Below, piece by piece: positions 10,444 through 23,369 of a stretch of 64,000 nucleotides of DNA. Numbering within the stretch: the stretch's first letter is position 1; each line of letters begins with the position of its first letter. Both the position numbers and the translations under genes were made by a program. The notes beneath the pieces were generated by a model. That model made no database searches. It was not told the origin of the DNA and was given only the letters and a program-made list of their open reading frames with translations. Location of the stretch: contig CM077150.1 of NCBI GenBank assembly GCA_039583875.1, positions 183,214,375-183,278,374 of the forward strand, in the 5' to 3' direction. The stretch comes from Platanthera guangdongensis. Taxonomy: Eukaryota; Streptophyta; Magnoliopsida; Asparagales; Orchidaceae.

Positions 10444-13400
10444 ATGGATTCCACCTCCAAGCTGTCCGCCTTGGTGGTCACCTCTTATGGTAGTGCCCAC
10501 GCTATTACTCGTGGACGATGGTTGATCGACTCTGGTGCTACAAATCATATGACAGGCAATCCTCAGTTTTTCTCTCATCTAGAAACACATGATCGGTTGC
10601 CCCCGGTCATAGTTGTTGATGGCTCTCCCTCCCCGGTCAATGGGGCGGGTATGGTTCAAGTCACTCCATCTCTGTTCCTGGCAGATACCCTCTATGTGCC
10701 CCGGTTTCCTTGCAATTTATTATCAGTTACTTCTTTATGCAAGCAACTACAGTGCTCCGTCACATTCACTCCTACTTCTTGTTATTTTCAGGATCCGGCC
10801 TCCCAACGGACGATTGCTACTGGGACTGAGAGCTGCGGCCTCTACTTCCTCGACAACGTCTCTGATCTATCCGCCTTCTCCTCCTCCTCTACAAATCTTC
10901 TTCAATGGCATCTTCGCCTTGGTCATGCTCCTCCCTGGCTTCTTCGCCAGATTCTGCCCCACCTCCCTCCGCATCATCCTCCTCTTAATTGTGATGCATG
11001 TCAACTTGGCAAGCATCACCGCTCCTCCTTTCCTCCAAAGCAAGAACGTGGTTCTACCCGTCCGTTTGATCTTGTTCACTCCGACATCTGGGGTCCTGCT
11101 CCTACCCTTACCGTTGGTCGGGGTAGTTCCTATTTTGTTACTTTCATTGATGAATTTTCTCGCTCTACTTGGGTATATCTCTTACGCGACCGCTCTGAAC
11201 TTTTTGATGTATGGACATCCTTTTACCATTCCATTCAAACTCAGTTTGATATCTCCATTAAAATCTTACGCTCGGATAATACAAAAGAATATCTCAGTCA
11301 CGCTTTTTTCTCTTTCTGCACGCAATATGGGATTATTCATCAAACAAGTTTCGTTTACACCTCCCAACAAAATGGAGTAGCGGAACGGAAAAATCGTCAC
11401 CTCCTTGATGTCGCTCGCACACTGCTCATGCAAATGCATGTCCCTCGCTCCCACTGGGTCTATGCTGTTCTCATTGCTTACTATCTCATCAATCACATTC
11501 CCTTCACCGTTCTTCGTGGTCAAACTCCTTTCTCCATTCTCTATCCGGGCAAAGAACCCTTTCCTCTTCCTCTACGTATCTTTGGCTGCACAGCCTTTGT
11601 GCATGCTCCCTCTGCCACCCGCGACAAACTCTCCCCGCAGTCCACTAAATTTGTCTTTCTGGGGTACTCTCCCACTCAGAAAGGTTATTGTTGCTTTGAC
11701 CCTGTTACCCGCAAGTAATTTGTCTCTGTGGATGTCACCTTCTTTGAAAATACATCTTACTTCTCTTCCTCTTCCTCCTCTACTCCTGCTGATCCTAACT
11801 CTCACCACAACCCCACAATTCCCTCTGCTCCTACTACTGTTCCGCCACCTCCACCATCTCCACCATCTCCGCTATCTCCACCCTCTCACGCATCTTCTCC
11901 CCCATCTGCCTCCTCTTCGCCGCTGTCGCTCTCTCCTTTTGGGCCAGCTCTCTCCGCCACGGATGCTCCGGTTGTTGAGGAACATGCCGACCTGGGTCTC
12001 CCCATAGCTCTTCCCAAAGGGGCGCAGACGTGTACCCAGCACCCGCTGGCTGCTGTTGTTTCATATGATCGTCTGACTCCTTCTCACAGGACATTTGCAT
12101 TGGCTATCTCTACGACCGCCACTCCCCGCACCTACCAGGAGGCTCTTACTATTCCTCATTGGAAGACTGCTATGGATGAGGAAATGGCTACCCTCACTGA
12201 ATGGGGGACCTAGACCCTGGTTCGCCCACCTTTGGGCACGGATGTTGTTGGCTGTCGTTAGGTCTTTGTTGTGAAATTTTGTCTCGATGGTAGCGTGGAT
12301 CGCTACAAGGCCCGCCTGGTGGCCAAAGGTTTCACTCAGACATATGGTGTTGATTACTTTGATACTTTCTCTCCTATGGCTCGTCTCAGCACCATTCGGG
12401 TCCTTCTCTCTATTGCTGTCAACAGGGATTGGCTCATTTCGCAGCTGGATGTTAAGAATGCTTTCCTCTACGGTGATCTGCAGGAAGCTGTTTACATGGA
12501 GCAACCTCCTGGGTATGTTGCTCAGGGGGAGACACAAGTATGCCGGCTAAATAAGGCTATCTATGGCGTCAAGCAGAGTCCTCATGCCTGGTTTGACAAG
12601 TTCAGTGGCATTGTAGCGGCCATTGGTTTTACGAGAAGCTCAGCAGATCACTCCTTGTTTGTTTGGAAAACGTCCACTAGTCTGGTTGTTCTTGCGGTTT
12701 ATGTTGATGACATTCTTCTTACTGGCGATGATCAGGATGGGGTATTGCTGACAAAGAAACACATTCGTCAACACCTGGTCACAAAGGATATGGGGTCCCT
12801 GAAATACTTTCTGGGGATTTAAATCTCTAGGAACCCGAACTCCATGGTCCTTTCCCAACGAAAGTTTGCTCTTGATCTTTTAAAGGAGGCAGGATTGACT
12901 GGTGCTAAACCTGCCTGTTGTCCTATGGCTGCTGGAGAAGACAAAACTTGGACATATGACTCTCCTCTTCTATCTGATCTTACGAGGTACCGGCATATGG
13001 TGGGCAAGCTCATTTATCTCACGGTAACCAGGCCCGACATCGCTTATGCTGTTGGCAAGGTGAGCCAGTTCATGCAAGCTCCTAGGGAGTGTCATCTACA
13101 ATCTGCCCTGAAGATATTAGAGTATATTAAAGAAGCACCAGGGAAAGGACTCCTCTTTCAGAAGAATGGTCACCTAAGGTTTTTAGCGTACTCTGATTCA
13201 AGTTATGCTGATGACAAAGGGGACCGCAAATCGACATCAGGTTTCTGCACGTTTGTTGTAGGAAATCTTGTGAGTTGGAAGAGCAAGAAACATTCTGTGG
13301 TCTCCAGGTCTAGTGCAGAGGCGGAATATCGAAGTATGGCGTCGACTACATGTGAGTTGAAATAGATGTGGACTCTCATGCTTGACTTAGGAGAGGTTTA

Positions 13401-13656
13401 CAACTATCCTCTTCCAATGTTCTGTGACAATAAGGCCGCGATATACATTTCCAAAAATCCGGTCTTTCATGAGAGAACAAAACACATAGAAGTCGACTGT
13501 CATTTTATTTGGGAAGAGATATTGAAGAAGCAGATTTGCACTTTGTTTGTCACTTCCGACAACGAGTTGGCAGACATCTTCACCAAGCCGGTGTCCGCTT
13601 TCTTTTTCCACATCTGTGACAAGCTGGGCATGATTGATACCTATGCTCCAGCTTGA
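10444..13656 (+). pseudogene. pol: G polyprotein: protease, integrase, reverse transcriptase, RNase H
   Basis: A single frame runs from ATG 10444 to a stop at 13654-13656, broken by stops at 11716, 12211, 12259, 12820 and 13363 and by no frameshift. Residues 1 to about 23 lead straight into the protease motif WLIDSGATNHMTG, so gag has been lost in frame. Then come the pre-integrase CDACQLGKHHRSSF, the integrase core (VHSDIWGP, FIDEFSRSTWVYLL, SQQNGVAERKNRHLLD), a Ser/Pro-rich linker (about residues 435-520), reverse transcriptase ([14 protein letters not shown], catalytic YVDDILLTG) and RNase H (YSDSSYADD, SSAEAEYRSMAS, ADIFTKPV). Stops at 12211, 12259 and 13363 fit Trp TGG to TAG. If it ever moved in this form it needed Gag from another element. 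Confidence 0.9.
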
Positions 13657-13663
13657 GGGGGAG
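13654..13663 (+). other. G polypurine tract
   Basis: TGAGGGGGAG abuts the TG start of the 3' LTR at 13664; it overlaps the pol stop codon. Confidence 0.85.
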
Positions 13664-14093
13664 TGTTGCACGATGGAGACCGGGTGGTCTGTTGATGTTC
13701 GAAGACCGGGCGGTCTGGCGGTTTCTCCTAGCCGGTCTGTGTGCTGGGCTGTTGCAGTTTGGTGTCCTAGCGGTCAGGCGGCTTGTCTCAGACAACTTGG
13801 AGACAGGGCGGTCTAGCGGTCTCCTGTGACGACTTGCTCTCTGGGGTGCTTGTTCTCTCATCCTGGTTGTGGTCGGGCAGTTAGCCGGTTTGTCTAAACG
13901 CACGGCTTGTCCGGTTTGCCTTTTTGTAAAGTCGCATATACTTGTAAATTTTAAGTCCCACATTGTTTTTTTGTAATCTCTCTCATCTCCTCCATTCTAT
14001 AAAAGGGAGGCTATACTATTGTAATTTATACCTTTTTGGGATAATAAAGTTTCTGTTAAACCACTTCCGGTTTGTTTCTGTTCGTTTCTAACA
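13664..14093 (+). repeat. G 3' LTR (430 bp)
   Basis: It starts TGTTGC and ends CTAACA, with the same TATA-like and polyadenylation-like signals as the 5' LTR. Confidence 0.9.
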
Positions 14094-17000
14094 AACCTTA
14101 ACTTATATGAATGCCCATACAAAATTATAAGTTAAGTGATCTTTTACAAGTCTCCCATCGTATAAAAAGTCTCATACCGATTTATACGTTGGGGTGTCGG
14201 TTTTCAAGCAAGTAATAAATATATCCATATAATAATAACAATAGATTATAAGCACGCTCAAACAAGCTTATAAACTAAGAGGGTCATTTTGCAGGGCCTA
14301 TCGTATAAACTGTCCCATACCAATTTATACGATGGGTGTCAGGTTTAAATGCAATGATTTATGATATGCTATGTTATGCCATGAGTCATGCAAGTGTAAC
14401 ACACCCACCCGACATTGTGCACACAGACATTTAGTTCCCCCTTTCTGGAGCCTAATCTCCCACGATACCTCCGTAGTGGAAAATGAAATTGGTGGGTTGG
14501 GCCTCGCCTACCTCTAAACCGGTAATTGCACTACCAGTCAGACCTATCATACGCCTCAATACTGGTGCACTAAGCAGAGCTCCTGCATACTCTTTGCCGA
14601 CTGGTCCACCAGACTTAATTTGGCGAAGTGCTAAACCACACTTGCCAAGTCAATGTATTGGCGTCGGTGCATCGACATTCCAACACCGAATACCCACCAC
14701 CTTAGAATTTATGCACATGCAATGTTGATGTATCAACCACCGAGCCAAAGCTCTTCGGACAATCCAGTCCGTCACAAATATCTACCGAGCCAAAGCACCC
14801 TTGACTAACCCGTCCGTCTCAAAACCATCCGAGCCATCGGCTCGCCGGGCTAACTTGCCCTTCACCAAAACCACCGAGCCAACTGACCATGTGAACCAAC
14901 CTAACTTCTAAAGACACCGGGGTGTGTGATACTGAACCCCTAGTTATACTAGTTGCCCTTAAACATTGATTTTCCCTGCAGTTTAGGTTAGCCCAGCACT
15001 GCCCAAGGTATTCCCGATGAAGGGCTCTCACAGAGCACTAGGAACTACGACGGGCTGAAGCCCAAAGCTCCCTTTCGCAAGGCACTTACTATTATTGGTT
15101 AATAACCGATTCCCGATCCCTTTTTAATATTACTCTGGATCTAACCCTAGTGTGTTTGGACTCTCCCTCTCTCTCTCTCCACAGGAAAGACGATCTTTCG
15201 TCGATCCAGAGCATCTCTTAACTCTAGCCAACCCAACACTCTCCTCATCATGATTCCTAATGAAACTCTCTTTCATCTTACCAAATTAGCTTGCATTTCT
15301 TGCCACTTCATATGACCACATCCCATGTTATTACAATTTTCGCAGTTTTAGTAAATGAAGACCAACATATGCTATATAATGTACATGATAGGAGGGTACT
15401 CCAAATTTCATCCACAAGCCTTAAGATATTTAATGGGGGTCTATCATGACATGATTAGCCTATCTCCAGAAACTTATAATTTTCCTAATTAATTTTCCCC
15501 AATTTTGTCCATGAGTAATTTGAACATGAAGTACAATATATTCTCAAATAATGTCCACCCAAAAATTATGAACACTAGATAACAGAGGAATAATAGTAAA
15601 TACCAAGCCTCATGATTTTTCCATAAATTATTTGGCCTCTAATTAATTAATCCAATGATAAGCCATTCATTATGGATAAAGAAGAAAGTACTAAAGTTAA
15701 TCATCAGAAAATTGAAGAAAAATTATTGAATCTCAAGGATGACCAGAAAGGGTCTCTGACCAAAAATTACATTTTGTCAATCTCAATAAGTATAAAAATA
15801 AATTCAGTTACTTTTACTTAGAAAACTGCACCTTGTGAACCAACCCCTATAGATATACTTCCAAAAATTCCACAAAAAATCACAGAGCTTTAAAATGTCA
15901 ATAAACGTCTTCTTAACAAATTTCATAAGTTTCCATTGAGTTGTTTGTTTATAAGAAATTTCTAAGTAGAAGGTTCAACTTGATGGGTTGTGAGTGAACT
16001 ACCCCATAAAATGATCAAAAATTCATATTAAAAATTTCTAGGGCTTATTATATAAAACATAGCTTGACTAAATATCATCCAAACTCAAGGTCAGGAAGTC
16101 ACATAATAAAATTCTTCAAGACAACACATGATAGTGCATTTTTCAAAGGAACCCACTTGTAAAGTCATCCAAACATTATATAGTATATTTCAGTGGTTAA
16201 TATGATTAAGAAAATGACCTCTACCAAAATGTCATGCAGTTTCAAAGTCATATGAGCCACTAGACATTCCCTAAGGTGTATGGACCCAAAAACTTACCTA
16301 GTGGTTTAAGTAGTGTTCATGTGTCCAAAACTCACCACATCTCTCCCTAGGGCTTTTGACCACCTTAGAATCACATGGACTAAACACCAAGTCCATACAA
16401 GGGCATTTCACCCCATGCCCTCCACAAATCCCCAAAGCCCAACCTTCGGGCATGTACTTGGGTCCTCGGGAAAATCTATCCCAACCCACCGCAAATTCCT
16501 TGTGAGGCTGTCTAGCATCACATCAAACCAGTGGCCCAAGTTTCAACCTCTGTTGAGGTGATTTGACTACTTAAACCCACAAGGAACACTTTGACCTAAA
16601 TACCCCTCTTTTGTCCAAGGATAGGGTTTACAAAAATTCAACCCAAATCATCTCAAAATGAGATGGAATTTTTTCCAGAGACTTATGATTACCCAAGGAC
16701 CACTCACCAAAATTTGGGAGGGTTTGCAGGTCATTAGCTCCTCTAATTAAATTACCCTAGGATTATTAAATAATTTCAAAAACTATAGAAAAAGTAATTC
16801 CAAAAATTCCTATTTTTGGATATGTTCTATGTATAGGAAAGAATAGCCCCCATCCAAAATTTCAAGTCATTTGGATAGTTGGATTGATGGGGCACTCAAA
16901 ATAGTCTTTGTTCCATCCTAGGTATAGTGCACACCAAAATGAGTGCTCTGATCAAACCATTTAACCAAATGGGTTGAAACAAATTTTAAAATAAAGTAGA

Positions 17001-18570
17001 CCCTTAGAGCTACAATGTTCATGTTGATCATTTTCTCTGAAACAACCCCAAGTTATTTTTATCATAATTCCTAAATGTCTGATTTTTAAAGGCAGAAAAT
17101 ACATTAATTATAATATTTATAGCTTGATCTAACACAGATCTTGACGTAAATCCGCCGGCTGCCGGTGATCCTCTTCTTCCAGCCGACGGGTGAGATTTAC
17201 CCGACCTGGAGCTTGTTCCATCCATGTTTCCCGGCCACCCGGCCACCTCCCTAGCCGGCCACCGCCGCCGCCACCTCTGTTGAGGTGGGGGCTATCGCCG
17301 GGCGCAGCACGACCGCACCTCTGGGCGATCCCGACAATGAGTTTTTTTCCAGGAAAAATAGGAAATTGAAAGCTTTGATCTGGCTCAATTGAGACCGATT
17401 CTTATCCCTATTGAATCCTATGATCTACCCACGGATGAAGGAGCAAGGGAGGACATGTTGGGATGGTTGGAGGCGCGTTGATCTCCGATTAGCCATGGTG
17501 TTGGTGCCACCGATCGGGTTTCTGCAACACATAGTCAAGTGCTTCGAATCCTTCAGGTAAAGGTTGTAACCTTCTCCCCTCTGCCTGGACATGCTTTTAA
17601 GATCCCTAATTGGGTTTGGGGAAGGGTGTAACTCCAATGGCATGGTCATTTTCAGTTTCAGCCATTTGAAGGGCTGAGCCACCCCATTGGCTAGCCACCT
17701 CCTGAAAACCCCTCCCCTTCCTCCAAGGAGTAAAATCCCATCAAGGTGGGGGGGGGGTGTTTGAAACCTTCATGGCCATAATGGCAATTAAGCTCCATTT
17801 TCTCTCTTCCCAAGTGGGGGTAACCTCCACCCTCTCTCTCCTAGTCATGACTTTCTGAATTTGGTGGGCCGAAAATGTGTCTCTCCACTTCCTTAGACTA
17901 ATGGGTCACGCCACTTGGGCTTAGCCCACTTAAATTGGGCTAGGTTAACCTAAGTTGACCACTTTGACCCATGAGTTGACTTTGGTAAACATGACCATTT
18001 GGGTTGACCCCAAGGGGCCTTGGTGACCCCTTGGCTCCCCTTAGGTCCAGGAAGGGTTATGTAGGGTTGACTTGGCACCTTGGTGGTCACTTGCCCCTTA
18101 ATTAGGACACTTTGACCACTTTAGGGCAAGGATTGACTTGGGTAAACTTAGCCTCTAAGGTTGACCCCATTGTGTCTTTGGTGACCCATTGACTTCACCT
18201 TAGGTACAGGAAGACCTAGGTAGGGTTGGTTGGGCACATTAGGGGCACATTTCCCTTAGTTAGGGCACCTTGCCCAATTTAGGAGTAGGATGATCCTAGG
18301 TCAACTTGGCCACCCTGGGTTGACTCCAATAGAATGTTAGGGCTCTAATGGACCTTGCAATAGGTTGGTGAGGTTGTAGTGGGGTCCTTGAGTCATGGTG
18401 AAACCCCATGATCATCCTTAACTAGTGTTTAGAAACCTACTATTCGCAGACCATAGTGATCTCACCTACATTCCTAGGTCCACTTGGTATTCTTGGGAAT
18501 CCTAGGGTTTTGTCATAACTAGTCATGAAAAAACCACTGCTAAAGGTCTAGTTTTCTGAGGGATGTTACA

Positions 18571-19680
18571 AATCCCAATACACAAACAAAAAATTTCGTC
18601 CTCGAAATTCAAGTTAGGGCTACGAGGTTGTAAGGAATACGTGACTGAAAAGCTCTGGGTACTTTTGTTGCATTAAATCCTGTGGATCCCATGTGTGCTC
18701 CTCCTCGCCATGAATACTCAACAAGACCTTGACCAACGAGACCTTCTTGCATCGCGGGACCCGCATCCCAGTATCTTTTATCCGGATCGGCTCCAGGTGC
18801 ACCGATTGATTAGAAGCTATAGGCCCATCTGTAGTCGTAATCTGCTGCTCCGGTCGAAGTAGAGCTCTCCTCAGGGAGGAGACATGAAAGACGTCGTGTA
18901 AACCCGCTAGCTCTTGCAGTAGCTCCAGTCTATAAGCCAAGGAGCTGATCCTATCCAGAATCCTGTATGGCCCCATGTTCTAGGGCTGAGCTTCTTTCGA
19001 CCATGCACCCGCGAGACTCCATGCATCGGTCAGATCTTCAAAAATACCCGGTCTCCTACCTGAAACTCTACCTAACGAAGTCGAGCGTCGTAATACTTAG
19101 CCTGACTGCTCTGGGCCCCCAACATTCTGTCTCAAATCAATCAGACCTGAGCATCCATATCCTCGACAAACTCTGAGCCGAGTGACTTCGGATCCACATC
19201 CTGGATCCAAGACAAAGGATTCCTGCATCTCTGGCCGTATAAAGCCTCATAAGGGGTCATGCCGATACTGGACTAGTGCTTGTTGTTGTACGAGAACTCG
19301 ATCAATGGTAGTTGGCATTCCCATGGCTCTCCGCGGTCCAGTATGTAAAGATATAGTAAATCTTACAGGGTCCGATTGGTGTGCTCTTTCTATCCATCCG
19401 TCTGATGGTGGAAGGCGGTACTAAAAGTCAATCATGACCCCAAATAAGCTAGAACCGTCCTCCATTCCATAGACGTGAATCCTCCATCACGATAGGACAC
19501 TATCATTCTTGGCACTCCTCATCCCAAACCTTGTTAAAAGTGGACAATTTACACATGATCCCCCATATGGGCACACCACTGCTTCCATTGCTTAATTTGT
19601 CCCCAAACTAAACTCGTGCGGGGGTTACGCAGGGTTAGTGGACTACTACTTTTCGATCGAGGTTTGGATCTGATACCACT
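18571..19680 (-). pseudogene. pol: B1 internal remnant: gypsy integrase end joined to leader
   Basis: Read on the minus strand, a primer-binding site and an 86-bp leader (19595-19680) join directly to the later part of a gypsy integrase, which runs to the LTR at 18570. The clear ORF 18620-18976 has the GPY/F-type start MGPYRILDRI, LHDVFHVSSLRRALL and a chromo-like tail (LVKV...HTWDPQDLMQQKYPELF), as in Tekay/Del-like elements. Gag, protease, reverse transcriptase, RNase H and the integrase core are missing, so only about 1.1 kb of internal sequence lies between two 5-kb LTRs. Confidence 0.75.
19666..19678 (-). other. B1 primer-binding site
   Basis: Minus-strand TGGTATCAGATCC lies two bases inside the LTR edge at 19681 and matches initiator-Met tRNA. 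Confidence 0.8.
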
Positions 19681-20499
19681 TGTAAGACCCCATTTTTTTA
19701 TTTTTAAACCAAGGGGTCTTAGGCCCAGAACCGCCGCTTTGTGGTGACACCATCACACCTGGGAAGTTTGTCACTACAAAACGACAATCCTGCAAGCCAT
19801 ATCGATCAAATAATAGTAGCAAAAGTATGAGAGTATATGAAATTAGAATTCTAACACATGTCCACAAAAATCACATATATAGTAATTATTTTCCACGAAG
19901 GGAGAGTCCACAACAATAATAATAAAAGTACTGAAAATAGGGCTCATGCCCGATACATAAAGTCCTCACTATATGTCACTCATCGCGGAAGCAAATCTAT
20001 AACAACTACTAGCGAACGGGACTCACTGTCCCAACTGTCTGAACTCCGGTGCTAGACTGTCCCATCTCCAAGCGTGCCGAACTCCGGGGCTACACCTCCA
20101 AGCTGGGCTCCACGATCCCCTAAAATGATTTGGTACGAAAACCATTAGTCTAAAAGACTAAGTCCTATCATCCCATACCCCTCCCCCCATGGCTCCTAGG
20201 CACCGAGCGGAGAGGAGGAAAAAAAGGTAATGAAGGCGGAGAATAATCAAGGCAGATGATGGTGGAACTATTCTAGTAGTTATTTATAATGTATTTACAG
20301 CTAATGAAGGATGGTACAAGCTAGCCGTAAGTCAGAAAGTAAAACAGAGCAGCAAGTATATGAAATGAAATAAGTAACCTTAACTTATATGAATGCACAT
20401 ACGAACTTATAAGTTAAGGGATCTTTTACAAGGCTCTCATCGTATAAAAAGTCCCATACTGATTTATACGTTGGGGTGTCGGTTTTCAAGCAAGCAATA

Positions 20500-22480
20500 T
20501 GAAAGTGCAGCTAGATCTGATATACTCTAGAGGGGGGGGGGGGTGAATAGAGTATATGGTGTTTATAAAACTTTTACAACTGCTGTTGTATTTTAGGTGT
20601 GTGTGTGTGTGTGTGTGTGCAGGGAAGCAAGTACAATAAATCAAAAAGAAAACAACAATGGACTAAACAAAGCACATTCACAGAGCAAGGCCAGAAAACA
20701 AAAGGAAAAGAAAGCAAGCAGATGACACAAGAATTTTATAGTGGTTCCCCAAATCTGGGTAGTCCACTCTTCTACCACCCTGGTAGGAATCCACTGCAGG
20801 AAGGGGTTGATCAGGTGTCCTGGCACCAATGGGGTTTTGATCAGGTTCCCAAAAACCAAACCCTCAAGTCTTTTGGTGGGAGACTTGCAACCAGAATAAT
20901 TTGGAAGGGAATTAAAACCCTGTACAGAGGTGGAGTGAGAGGGTGATGAGGTCTTCTCTTTCTCAAGTCAAATGAGAAGACTTGTGGAATGTTGTTTAGC
21001 AGCTTTGCTCCCCCTGAGATGTAGAATGGATCAGGAAGAATGCTGGAGAACTGCTTCAGGGTGATAGGTCTTCAAAGACCTAGAATTCCAGGTCCAGAGC
21101 AAATCTTCAGGAACTTCTTGTAACTGATATGAATGTGTTGTTTCTTGAAGTTATCCTGAGTGAAAGCAGATGAAAAAGACTCTTAATATTGATGTAGTGT
21201 TCTTCTTCTTCTTCTAGATCAATTTCTCTCTGGGCCAAGAATGAATTCTTTTTCTTGTGTTATCTGAATCGCTGTGTATGCTTTTCTTGTTGTTGTCTGT
21301 TGTGTATCTCTGTGTTACTGACTGTTTATGTATATCTGTCTATTTCTCATAAGAACACACTCGAATCTTTGAATGTCGAGCAGTAATGGCAGACGGCCTG
21401 GAAAGGAAGCAGCAATTAATTATTTCCCCAACTGTTTCCATGGGAAAAAAGGCATGTAATAATCCAGAATTAACTGTGCATCCTAACGGTAGTATTCTAT
21501 GAAGAACTGCCATTAATTGTCCAGGAATCAGCGCCATGGAATGAGACGGGAATGGAAGAAGACCTAGTCTGGAATCGTCGACCGAAGAACATAATTCGTC
21601 GAGCTGAGTTTAGAGTTCGTCGAGCTGAACAGAGTTCGTCGAGCTGAGCTGAGTTCATCGAGCTGAGCTGAGTTCGTCGAGCTGACAGTCTTCATTCGTT
21701 GAATAGACAATCTTCAATAGCAGACAAACACTATTCGTTGAGCAGAGAACTAAATTCGTCGAGCTGAGAATAAACTTCGTCGACCTGAGAAAAGTTCTGG
21801 ACTTGGACGAAATACTCTGCATCTGCTGAATTGCTGTGTCGACACAAAATGGTGTCGACAGATTTGTCTTGGTGTCGACACAAATCCTCTGGTGTCGACA
21901 GATTGATCTTGGTGTCGACACAAATCCTCTGGTGTCGACATAAGCTGGTGTCGACTGAAATCCTGGGTGTCGACACAAATCGTCTGGTGTTGACACAAGC
22001 CCTAAGTGTCGACACAAATTCTCTGAGCACAAAAATCGTCGAGTAGAGATTAGCATTCGTCGACCTGAGAAGCTGTGAACTTGAGGTCCAAGTTCATCGA
22101 GCTCAGAATATAATTCGTCGATCGAAGCATGAAGCTGGACTTAGAGAAATTCTGAAGTAGTCCTGATAAGCTTGAGGTAGAATCCGTTGTTCGTCGAGCA
22201 AGGAACGAAGTTCGTCGAGCTTAGCACTGCGAATTTTCTCACGATCATCGAGCGCAGAACTTCCTTCGTCGAGCTGAGTTCGACGAACGTCGAACTCATT
22301 TCACTTAGTCTGAAAAACTGATAGATCTGGAGTTCCTGATGGTCTTGAAGAAGGCTGGTCCATCTGAAGTTGAGATAGAGGACTGTCCTAGACTCTAAGA
22401 TAAGAAATTGACCCAGACTATACATGATGGGTCACAACCTAAGTCAGTGAACCTAGCCCAAATCAACTAGGGATCCAACA
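20500..22480 (-). repeat. S2 3' LTR (1981 bp)
   Basis: On the minus strand it starts TGTTGGATCC and ends CACTTTCA. It contains a GTGTCGACAC array (about 21835-22020), TTCGTCGA-type sites on both sides of it (including a full bipartite palindrome at 22265-22287), a GT microsatellite (about 20597-20622) and a poly-G tract (about 20534). It retains about 115 bp lost from the other LTR. Confidence 0.9.
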
Positions 22481-22492
22481 ATCTCCCCCTAT
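22481..22492 (-). other. S2 polypurine tract
   Basis: Minus-strand ATAGGGGGAGAT abuts the TGTTGG start of the 3' LTR, identical to the S1 tract. Confidence 0.88.
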
Positions 22493-22671
22493 TTGGGTGA
22501 GGTCACTAACAGAAACTCCAAGCAAAGAACAAACAGAAAAACAAAGCAAAATCAAGAGATATATCTGGCAGAGAATTTACAACACATGCAACAGATATAT
22601 ATACATACTGGCTTTATTTTAATGCAAGATATAGACTGAAACAGAAGTAGAAATGAAAAGAAAACACAAAA

Positions 22672-23314
22672 TTACTTCACTGTTTTCTTCTGTTTTGGCT
22701 TGACTTCTGATGCTTTATCTCCTGGCTTCTTGAAAATGGTTTCCCTATTGGGATCTGAAGATTGACCCTTGGTCATAGTCATGTCAGCTGCCCCTATGAT
22801 GTTCAGTGAAGTGGCTCTGGGGACAACTGCTTCTGGGTGAAGATGCATGTACTCATCAACATTGAGTAGCTTGTTTGCTTTCCCAAATCTCTTTAATTCA
22901 TCTCTCCTGTACCGAGACATAGTAGTTAAGCCTGTTGTGTCCTTGCCTTCAGCTTTAGCCTTGTTGATTAGAGATAAGCCAATGATCTCTTGGAATCTTG
23001 CCATTTTGGCTGTGTTGGCTGTTTCTGGATCTTCAGGAGGAGAATAGGGCCTTTCATCTTCATGTTCCTTAGATTCCTGGTGCTACTGCTGTTGTTGTCT
23101 GCCTGAATATGGTGGCCTTGGCTGACTGCCACCAGAGTATCTCCCTGTTTGTCTCTGATAAGTTTGAATAGGAGCAGATCTCTGAGAGCTAGAGCCAGAG
23201 GCACCTACTGCTGGAGGAGGAGGAGGAGGATCCTTTCTGTATCTATGCACTGGGGGAGGAGAGTATCTTCTACTACTCTTCCTTTCTTTTTGCTGGTTCT
23301 TCGATAGCCACATC
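22672..23314 (-). pseudogene. S2 ORF2, C-terminal part beyond element A
   Basis: This segment continues the frame of 32779-33745 when A and one copy of its target duplication are set aside. It encodes a Lys/Arg- and Pro-rich stretch, a Gln run interrupted by one in-frame TAG at 23083-23085 (CAG to TAG), then a charged region ending in a Lys-rich tail (KPKQKKTVK). No catalytic motif is visible. Function unknown; the basic tail may bind nucleic acid or mark a nuclear signal (inference). Confidence 0.7.
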
Positions 23315-23369
23315 TGTAACACCCCGAAACTCAAAGGAGCAAAGGGGGACGTTTTGGGCCAGTTTGGGT

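Larger units (their letters stand above)
9475..14093 (+). mobile_element. G: complete gag-less Ty1/copia retrotransposon
   Basis: The element has two LTRs (9475-9903 and 13664-14093), an adjacent primer-binding site, one decayed polyprotein frame and a polypurine tract. It is flanked by the duplication AACCT (9470-9474 and 14094-14098). The other B LTR shows the same site unoccupied at about 20380-20395, with AACCT present once. The gag domain is absent. The lineage is not certain from sequence alone. Confidence 0.92.
9346..18570 (-). repeat. B LTR, left copy (3' LTR of B1), interrupted by G
   Basis: Sequence 9346-9474 and 14094-18570 aligns with the right B LTR (20250-20499 and 42558-46957), ending in GGGATGTTACA (minus start TGTAACATCCC). 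The first 570 bp or so present in the right copy are missing because F lies there. The full LTR would be about 5.2 kb, which is very long. It holds no coding sequence; the ORFs in it are short and shared by no known family. A minus-strand mini-ORF with a donor-like GTAAATC is at about 17200-17225. Confidence 0.8.

Noticed and set aside
10613..12007. Long overlapping ORFs in other frames of G (10613-11380, 11405-12007)
   Set aside because: They are shadows of the polyprotein frame; they are Leu/Ser/Pro-rich and lack motifs.
20534..20622. Poly-G and GT microsatellite as special elements
   Set aside because: Both S2 LTRs carry them at the same place; the C-rich tract near U5 is usual for these elements and the GT run is a simple repeat.
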